Notes under the pieces: model-generated | Database searches by the model: none | What the model was told of the DNA's origin: nothing | Seen by the model: the letters and a program-made list of their open reading frames with translations, nothing else | Origin: Triatoma infestans | Taxonomy: Eukaryota > Arthropoda > Insecta > Hemiptera > Reduviidae | Length of the DNA: 64,000 nt | Assembly: GCA_011037195.1 (NCBI GenBank) | Contig: JAAEAF010004370.1 | Location: 95,482-159,481 of the forward strand | Direction: 5' to 3' | Part shown: positions 58,101 to 64,000 of the stretch, in pieces | Numbering within the stretch: position 1 is the stretch's first letter | Layout of the letters: the number at the start of each line of letters is the position of its first letter | Translations under genes and position numbers: made by a program

Positions 58101-60429
58101 TCTTGGGACACACTGGGATCCTAATCAAGATACATTGAGTATATCGGCGGAATTTAAGTCTCGCCCTGCTTCGGTATTGACCAAACGTCGAATTTTATCT
58201 ACTATTGCTCAAATCTTTGACCCATGTGGTTGGTTGTCTCCTTTTACGATGACAGCGAAGTGCTTTATCCAGCGCCTTTGGGTTTTACCCTTGGATTGGG
58301 ACACCCCTCTCGAGTCTGACCTTGTTGAGGAATGGTCTGTTATCTTTTCCTCTTTTAGCTTAGTTTCTAGCTGCTTCATAAATCGGCCTTTGCCACATAC
58401 GTCTGCAAGGGACCCTGTAGCCCTTTATGGGTTTTGTGACGCATCCAAACGGGGCTACGCAGCCGTATTGTATCTGTGCGCATCTGCTTCTACTGGCCCG
58501 CCCGTTCTGCTGGTATCTAAAACTAGAGTAGCTCCGCTTAAAACCCAGTCCATTCCGCGACTGGAGCTCTGCGGCGCTCATTTGTTGGCCTTACTGACCC
58601 ACCATTATTATACGTTATTGTCACGTTCGCTTCACATATGTGACCTACATCTGTGGACTGACTCTCAAATTGTCTTACGGTGGATATCCATCGAGCCGCA
58701 CAAGTTAAAGACCTTTGCAGCCAATCGGGTCGCCCAAATTTCAGAATGGGTACCCATGGCCACTTGGCATCACGTTACCTCAGGTCAGAATCCTGCCGAC
58801 TTGGCCTCCAGAGGCACTACTATGTCTCTGTTATCCTCTAGTGCACTATGGTGGCACGGCCCTGAGTGGCTTCCTTTTCCTTCTAACTGGCCCTCTGATA
58901 TCCCTAATCCTTCGTTTACTCCGGAAGAATTAGAAGTGTCTTTACCTGCTAAGCCGTTGTGCACAGCTGTGCCGGCGCCTATTAATTTATTTGCCGCTAT
59001 ATCCTCTTGGCCTACACTTCTTAAGGTGGTTAAGACTATCTTAACCTGGCGTTACAAAACCAGTCCTACGTTTATTTCCTACCAGGTTGTGGTTGACCGT
59101 ATCTGTCTATATATCCAACGCCAATCTTTTGGTCCCGAATTAAGGGCCTTACAAAACGGAACTCAGGTGCCCGTCAGTCTTAGACGGTTGACACCCTTTT
59201 TAGACCCCAGTGGGCTAATTCGAGTTGGAGGCCGCTTGGCTCTTTCAACTGTAGTTCAGCAGCGGCATCCGATCCTGCTACCCAAAGCACATCCTTTGGT
59301 TGCTCTTCTTATCCGCTATTATCATATAGCACATCTTCATGCTGGACTCAATCAGGTTCTGTTTCACTTGTCGCAGCGTTTTTGGATTATATCTGCAAGA
59401 CAAGCCATTCGAACTTGTATCTTTAAATGCGTTACATGTTTCAGAAGTAGACCTTCACACGTACCCCCCCTTATGGGGCAGTTACCAGCGGCTAGAGTCA
59501 ACCCCGCGCCGCCTTTCTACCATACTGGTATGGATTTTGCAGGCCCATTTACTGTTCGAAGTTCGCATTTACGAAAGGCTCCGCTACTTAAGGTTTATCT
59601 TTGTTTATTTGTGTGTTTTGCCTCCAAAGCAGTTCACCTAGAGCTCGCAACGAGCTTAAGCACCCCAGAGTTTATCAATGTCCTTAACAAGTTAATAGCT
59701 AGACGAGGTTGCCCTGCCCAGTTGTATTCAGATTGTGGTACTAATTTTGTGGGCGCATCAGTTCTCTTGCGAAAGGCCTTACAAGCCTTCCTGCAACTGT
59801 TAAAAACCTCCCCACAGGTTGAGGAGTTCTGTAATCTACGAGGTATTACCTTCAATTTCAACCCTCCTGCAGCACCCCATCAGGGCGGATTGTGGGAACG
59901 GGTAGTTCGGTCCACGAAATTCCATCTGAATCGTGTTCTTAAACAACAAATTCCCACCTTTGTCGCTCTTCAGACCTTGGTGATTCGTATTGAAGGAATC
60001 TTAAATTCTCGCCCGATTACTCCTATGTCTAGCGATCCTTCAGATTATAGTGCACTAACGCCTGGACATTTTTTAATAGGTCGGCCACTAATGGCTTCTC
60101 CTGAATCCGACCTAAGCTTACTACAATTCTCTCCACCTTCTTATCGGTTGCTTCAAGCTACCATTCAGTCATTCTGGAATCGTTGGAGACGTGATTATCT
60201 CCCACTGCTACAACCGAAACAAAAGTGGACTGTCAATCAGCCAAATTTGAAGGTTGGCGACTTGGTGCTTTTAGATGAACCTAACACTCCTATCTCAACA
60301 TGGCCGCTTGCAAGGGTCCTAGAGGTGTATGAGGGCTCGGATGGGGTGGTCAGACAAGTTAAGCTTCGAACTTCACGTAGTAGTTTTGTTAGGCCAGTAA
60401 CAAAACTGTACAAACTACCTATAGATTGA
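55198..60429 (+). CDS. BEL/Pao gag-pol polyprotein
   Basis: Intact frame of about 1743 codons encoding the whole retrotransposon machinery. The start chosen is ATG 55198 (MANPVKLSG; CAACATGG context) rather than the in-frame ATG at 55111, whose 29-residue extension is hydrophobic and non-conserved. Domains by residue: gag of the DUF1759 type (about 10-330; VPKFSGNQADW at 139); Cys/His knuckles CHLCHSAEHKLQAC (345), CINCLGKHKNRC (379) and CRVCHKQHH (398); aspartic protease ALIDTGAGGSFIS (Asp 486); reverse transcriptase with FDASARPAGG (784), FSCDIMQMFRQI (Asp 828) and FVDD (907-908); RNase H with GFCDASKRG (1081), RLELCGAH (1123), LWTDSQIVLRW (1155) and NPADLASRG (1199); H2C2 integrase zinc finger (about 1375-1416); integrase core Asp 1446 (GMDFAGPF), Asp 1512 (YSDCGTNF) and Glu 1567 (GGLWERVV). 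The FVDD variant of YxDD and the DUF1759/DUF1758 layout identify BEL/Pao. No env-like frame follows. Confidence 0.97.
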   Translation: MANPVKLSGVAFERLCRSALRRLNKFQGDVNDAVRRGTATNATYQRLLTSLTRDYTQKLTDLDPYKHSSERVPDLSEERLEEGLNSIDDLYGNICLQLDNLIASSEPLASSTIIGSASAGPISASSLSASTAGFPTQSVPKFSGNQADWSNFFSRFSSIVDSSEVLSVLQKFQYLIDSLTPEAQRLISHLEFRAEQYPVALTLLKNRYENPRRMAYNHATALLKLPQLNSKSIDSYQDFLDHLSLHYQALVAMPEVDEHSAIVMTLLTSKLDSATAMKFEAHHRASNSATALPKPTELLKFLHDQLQIKQAVEPAVHTPGPSVGPTTRVKKVAYATTTRTSQQSCHLCHSAEHKLQACPTFTQKSPKQRFEWVKSNKVCINCLGKHKNRCSSSFTCRVCHKQHHTLLHFRLPNNNTVAKTKTSVPTSPAPPLANSATTAQSDHRASPVSVPIAAVSPANNTVLLATALVTLRTPTGAYRVVRALIDTGAGGSFISEHCAQLLNCKRSKAQVTVQGVGPTSANAKGTCTLSISSVSNYTIAEAHPFIILPKLTQPTPQTYISPELRQRTRNLILADPTFDTPSRIDCILGAELFSRIFTCEPPVPTGPNLPVAMPSVFGYIIMGSAPTLQSCSESSSTSSVEYDNKVPAFHAVPSNELHALMEQFWVTEEPPAAPSRVPPEAEQCEQYFRTSTIRHQSGQYQVRLPFIKADTSSLRGSHGQAYTRFLALERRFTRDPEFKQLYVDFMRDYLKQGHMVETSSTPTYYIPHHGIFKKRGDTSKIRVVFDASARPAGGTSLNELLYPGPKLQPLLSDIITLFRRFPYVFSCDIMQMFRQIKVHPDDWCYQAVLWRDNPGQPLKTYLLTTVTYGTRSAPYLALRTLAQLAEDESAGFPKASEALTTSVFVDDICVGAYTLSEAIALRDEVIALLATGGFTLRKWVSNHPSILDGLPTDHCITTVAEVSSPIALLGTHWDPNQDTLSISAEFKSRPASVLTKRRILSTIAQIFDPCGWLSPFTMTAKCFIQRLWVLPLDWDTPLESDLVEEWSVIFSSFSLVSSCFINRPLPHTSARDPVALYGFCDASKRGYAAVLYLCASASTGPPVLLVSKTRVAPLKTQSIPRLELCGAHLLALLTHHYYTLLSRSLHICDLHLWTDSQIVLRWISIEPHKLKTFAANRVAQISEWVPMATWHHVTSGQNPADLASRGTTMSLLSSSALWWHGPEWLPFPSNWPSDIPNPSFTPEELEVSLPAKPLCTAVPAPINLFAAISSWPTLLKVVKTILTWRYKTSPTFISYQVVVDRICLYIQRQSFGPELRALQNGTQVPVSLRRLTPFLDPSGLIRVGGRLALSTVVQQRHPILLPKAHPLVALLIRYYHIAHLHAGLNQVLFHLSQRFWIISARQAIRTCIFKCVTCFRSRPSHVPPLMGQLPAARVNPAPPFYHTGMDFAGPFTVRSSHLRKAPLLKVYLCLFVCFASKAVHLELATSLSTPEFINVLNKLIARRGCPAQLYSDCGTNFVGASVLLRKALQAFLQLLKTSPQVEEFCNLRGITFNFNPPAAPHQGGLWERVVRSTKFHLNRVLKQQIPTFVALQTLVIRIEGILNSRPITPMSSDPSDYSALTPGHFLIGRPLMASPESDLSLLQFSPPSYRLLQATIQSFWNRWRRDYLPLLQPKQKWTVNQPNLKVGDLVLLDEPNTPISTWPLARVLEVYEGSDGVVRQVKLRTSRSSFVRPVTKLYKLPID

Positions 60430-60885
60430 GTGATTCAGCGGGCCTTTTTTCTCTTGGTGGTTTTGCTCCACCTCCCTTCCATTTATTATTATATATACTA
60501 ACCTCTCCACGCCTCTCTGATGACGGAGACGTGCAGGGGAGCGTGTAATTCTCTTCTCTCCTTCGAATTTACTCTTTTTCTTCTCACCCTGCACTGAGTT
60601 TACGAGAGGCGGGGTCTGCATAAAAATATTCTCTCATTACTCTAGTTATTTATTGATTATTATATCTCCCTTCCCTCTCCCTTGTTGGTTTTGTTTGGTG
60701 TTGGAGATTTACAATGTTTTTATGGAGCCTTGCTCGCTCCTTTGATTTTGCGCGTTTGCGCCCTTAGTTAAAGAGCGGTTGCTCTTATTGGTAAGGTGTT
60801 GCCGTGGCCTATATCCACGCTTCTTCGAGCCCAATGGCTCTGTCTGGGGCTTTATCTTCTGGGCAACTCCTGCCCCCCCCCCCAG
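60430..60885 (+). other. BEL/Pao 3' untranslated segment
   Basis: Between the polyprotein stop and the 3' LTR. The plus strand just before the LTR is CTCCTGCCCCCCCCCCCAG, a C run, where a purine-rich plus-strand primer would be expected. Confidence 0.8.
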
Positions 60886-62315
60886 TGTTACGTATTTCTG
60901 GAGTTTAAGGGGAGTTTTAATGCAGCGAAATACGTAACTGTTTGAGTGACAGTCTTGAATTGATAGAGGCCCCTCCCATCAAAAAGGAGACAGGACGTTA
61001 CTTACAATTTTGGTCACCTAGAGCACTGTTGTAACGTTCTAGCCTTAACACAGGGTATCAGTTTCTCAATCTAATCACCTAGCTAAGTGGCAGGGCCCTA
61101 GTAGTTGTAACCTTATCACTACCTCAAGTTCCGTTCTATCTCGTGGAGCTGGTGTGACGCCCAACCAGACTGCATTTTTCGTTCTTAGTGAACATCTTAC
61201 ATAAAGCCGTTTATATTGCGTGAATCATCTTGTGAGATTGCACAATTATCTTCAAATAACATTTTCTAGTGTATGCTAAGTTCGGTGGCGTATCATTAAA
61301 TCGCTGGATCGCAGTTCTCTTTTTTACGCCGTTCAGTTGCTGCCCCACGTGGGTACTCTTCTTAGCAGTCTGTTAAACCTCTAATTTACAGTCTCACACT
61401 CAGTAAGAGCTTATTCAGCAGTGATAATAGGAGTCACCACTCTAACTAGAGTCAAAATCTGGCGGATGCACGTGGCGTATATTAGCATCATCTACATTCA
61501 GAGTAAGATAATTTTCCTATTCTTTCCTCTCCTTGATATCTCTACTCTGTTCATGATTAAGTGTTAATATAGGTCGGCGGAAGCCGTTTAAGCGACTATT
61601 GCAATCGCCCTGAAGGTAATAGTTCATATTATTTTTTCTTGCCAATACCTTCAGTCTCAGCTCAACATTTATTTGATCACTAATCATTTATCTAATTCCA
61701 AGCTAAGTGACTATTCACTGCAACCCCCACTTGTACAGTCTGGAGAGACGGGGGCTCTACACTGGATAGAACGAGTTCTAATTAAAGGAGGTGTACGGAA
61801 CTATAATAACTTCAAGGCAAGTATACGAACCTTAGCTTTTCTTATTAGCCCTCCTAGTGCTCTTATATTTTCTCTCAACCTAGGTTGAGACTATACAGCT
61901 CCGCCTGTCACCTGCACAGTTCCTACATAGTTATTCTTATGCCAACAGCTTTGCAGCTTCGCTGCTGGTCCTCCGTCGGAGGTGAGATCATCCTTCATCA
62001 GCAACCTGTGGACAGCCCTGGAAGGGATTGCCTGCCCTTCAGGCAGTCAGAGGAGTTCCCAGGGCATACCCCCTCGTCAGTGTGCGTTTTCGGGCTCGGA
62101 CGTGAGGCGGAAGAACTGGGGAGGTGCTGTGTTCAACAATAAACTTATTGTTATTTTTGAATTGGTGCCTTTTCTGTCTTGTTGCCCCACCCTTCTATCC
62201 CTTACAGCAAGACCTGCCTATGGTCTCCGTACGGAGTTCCTGCAGTGGTCTAAACGTTCCCGGAAACCATCTAGTGGTGCCGGATGAGCTCTACCGAGCA
62301 CGCAAATACGTAACA
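60886..62315 (+). repeat. BEL/Pao 3' LTR
   Basis: Same length as the 5' LTR. Differences by eye are single substitutions, for example near 60985, 61484, 61550, 61596, 61752 and 62071. It is followed directly by the ACATA duplication. Confidence 0.97.
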
Positions 62316-62320
62316 ACATA

Positions 62321-64000
62321 TTTTCGAAGCAAATAGCACATCACCCGTTTCGCTGTGGCGGCCTACCCAAATGGGTGTAAAGTAGCTACAATAAATTTCT
62401 TTCAGAAAAAAATCAGGCGATATTTTAGTTAAAATGTTTCAACATTTAAATTATAAATTTAAGTAGTGTTTAATATTTTAAAAACTGCCACAAAATAGGG
62501 TTGAAAAATAAGATTGCGTAAACCAGAAATAAATGTGTTATAACATTTAACTGACCACTTTTTCCGCTTAAAAAGTGGTCGAATGATAACATTTATCCCA
62601 GCAGTTATTCCTCCACCAAGAGTTAAGTTCAGTTAGATGTTAGAAATATTATGTTGATGCAGGTATGATTATAAAGTCAAAAACAATGTGGCTATGTCAG
62701 TGTTAGTACATATATATATATATACAATTTTGTCGTAATTAATAATTATTGTACAACCTGTAATTGTGGTGAGCTAAACTTTGTCTGGAGAGACGCAAAA
62801 CTTATGTAGTTGCACACAAAAATTATTTACCTACACTATCCAATATGTACTGGTAAGAATTGGGCATGTCAGTATAAGTGTTGTTTATATTTACATTATA
62901 CATTCCTTACAGGACGGCCATTTTACTGGGCTGCCAAAATAATTGATGAATTGACTAGCCAATGGAGGAAACTAAGTTCAGTTTATTTACAACTAAACGT
63001 TTCTACTAGCAATTACTAGTGGCTATTTAATAAATAATGAATAAATGAATATTGTCTTAAAATGAATTTCCCATTATAATTTGATATCATCTAGTATAAA
63101 GTACATTCCGAAATTATTAAATGCCATTCAGTTCATTCTTCGTGAGATAAAAATTCCATCTATATCATTTAATAAAAAAATTGCATGTTATTTAATCAAC
63201 CACATTTTAATGATAGAATAAAATAACAAATAATCTTAAGTTTAACATGTACCCAAAAATGTTTTTTGCTATAAAAAAAATTAATTGCAATTTATTTACC
63301 AAAAAAGAATTTATGAATTGACCTTAGCTACATATAAAATGCAAAAAATCAACTTATTCTAATAAATTCATTATTCACTAACAAAATAAAATTGTTATTT
63401 ACCTCGAAAATTTCTTCGTATATTTTCATATTCTCTCTATTTAAAAACTTCATAAATACTGCTGTTTCATCCTTTAATGCGCCCACAATTTATGAAAACA
63501 TGTTATTAAATTGTTTTATTCTTAGAATAAACAGAGCACAGAAATGAAATTTTCCTTCAAGAATCCAATTACGCTAAAGGAACAAAGTCCAGGATTGTCA
63601 TTATGTTTATTACGTTGTAGTAAACGTTTAATTATATTCCTTGAAAGTTAAAATTAAACAAGTTCGGAGAAATGCTTTTCACACAAAATGTTAGGTATAA
63701 ACATATAAAACTAAAAATCTTACTATAGTAAAATAATTGGTTGGCATTTTGAGATGGAATTATTATTATCATTTTAACTTATTTGTTATTCAATTAATAT
63801 CGCCTTGATTATCTGAACCTATTAACATGCAAGAGGATTAGCATTCTCTGTCGAGTGAATTCGCCCCAACAGCCACAAAAGCGCGGGGGACTATATATTG
63901 CAGATATCAGCTGGTAAAAGCACCAGCAGCGGATTACGCTTAGCCTTCAAGAGTTTTTACGCATCTGTGCCATGCCAATGAAGACTTCACCCGAATCTGC
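62321..64000. other. AT-rich DNA, no recognised gene
   Basis: Nothing recognised. A (TA)n tract lies at about 62708-62724. The last 130 bp (from about 63860) are richer in G and C and may be the start of a feature cut by the window edge. Confidence 0.45.

Larger units (their letters stand above)
53222..62315 (+). mobile_element. Full-length BEL/Pao LTR retrotransposon
   Basis: A 9094-bp element: 5' LTR 53222-54651, leader 54652-55197, one gag-pol frame 55198-60429, 3' segment 60430-60885, 3' LTR 60886-62315. The 5-bp duplication ACATA (53217-53221 and 62316-62320) flanks it, the size usual for BEL/Pao. The two LTRs are both 1430 bp and differ at only about six positions by eye, so the insertion is recent. 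With an uninterrupted polyprotein and near-identical LTRs it is the only candidate for an active element in this window. Confidence 0.97.

Noticed and set aside
60515..60540. CTGATGACGGAGACG in the BEL/Pao 3' segment as a hammerhead core
   Set aside because: No GAAA follows the hairpin and no flanking stems pair; a chance match.

Overview
The window looks like a gene-poor, strongly AT-rich stretch of an arthropod (most likely insect) nuclear genome. The reasons are the kinds of mobile element present (BEL/Pao LTR retrotransposon, piggyBac-like transposon, I/LOA-type and RTE-type non-LTR retrotransposons, tRNA-derived SINEs), the many long A/T runs and dinucleotide microsatellites, and the absence of operons, ribosome binding sites or dense coding. 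I recognise no host protein-coding gene, no functional tRNA or rRNA gene and no CRISPR array. Species cannot be assigned from the sequence alone.

Layout. 1-9 kb: AT-rich DNA with a 270-bp direct repeat pair, a SINE remnant, an antisense RNase H-bearing LINE fragment (about 4 kb), a 33-bp coding-frame minisatellite (5.2-5.6 kb) and LTR-like repeats (7.6-8.0 kb). 9-15 kb: several tRNA-derived SINEs, two of them in a two-module form with their own target-site duplications, a short fold-back element and another LTR-like repeat. 15-27 kb: a 5'-truncated LINE end, a complete piggyBac-like transposon (18.6-20.95 kb) with a transposase broken by in-frame TAA stops, a 2.46-kb 5'-truncated LINE with RT and RNase H (22.3-24.75 kb), and a further LINE end. 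27-37 kb: mostly unassignable AT-rich DNA with an RTE-type LINE 3' end (31.3-32.3 kb) and another LINE 3' end (34.2-35.2 kb). 37-52 kb: an orphan LTR with an adjoining primer binding site, a two-module SINE, a near-perfect 660-bp palindrome, a second SINE family with perfect target-site duplications, two LINE fragments and an unclassified dispersed repeat. 53.2-62.3 kb: a full-length BEL/Pao element with near-identical 1430-bp LTRs, a 5-bp target-site duplication and one uninterrupted gag-pol frame of about 1743 codons. 62.3-64 kb: AT-rich DNA without recognisable content.

How the parts work together. The BEL/Pao element is the only apparently intact autonomous unit. Its single polyprotein carries gag, protease, reverse transcriptase, RNase H and integrase. 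The other autonomous families are decayed. The SINEs have A- and B-box-like internal promoters and were presumably copied by LINE machinery. Several otherwise unlike fold-back repeats share a short motif resembling part of a hammerhead ribozyme core; this is the most unusual pattern I found, but the ribozyme reading is only a hypothesis.
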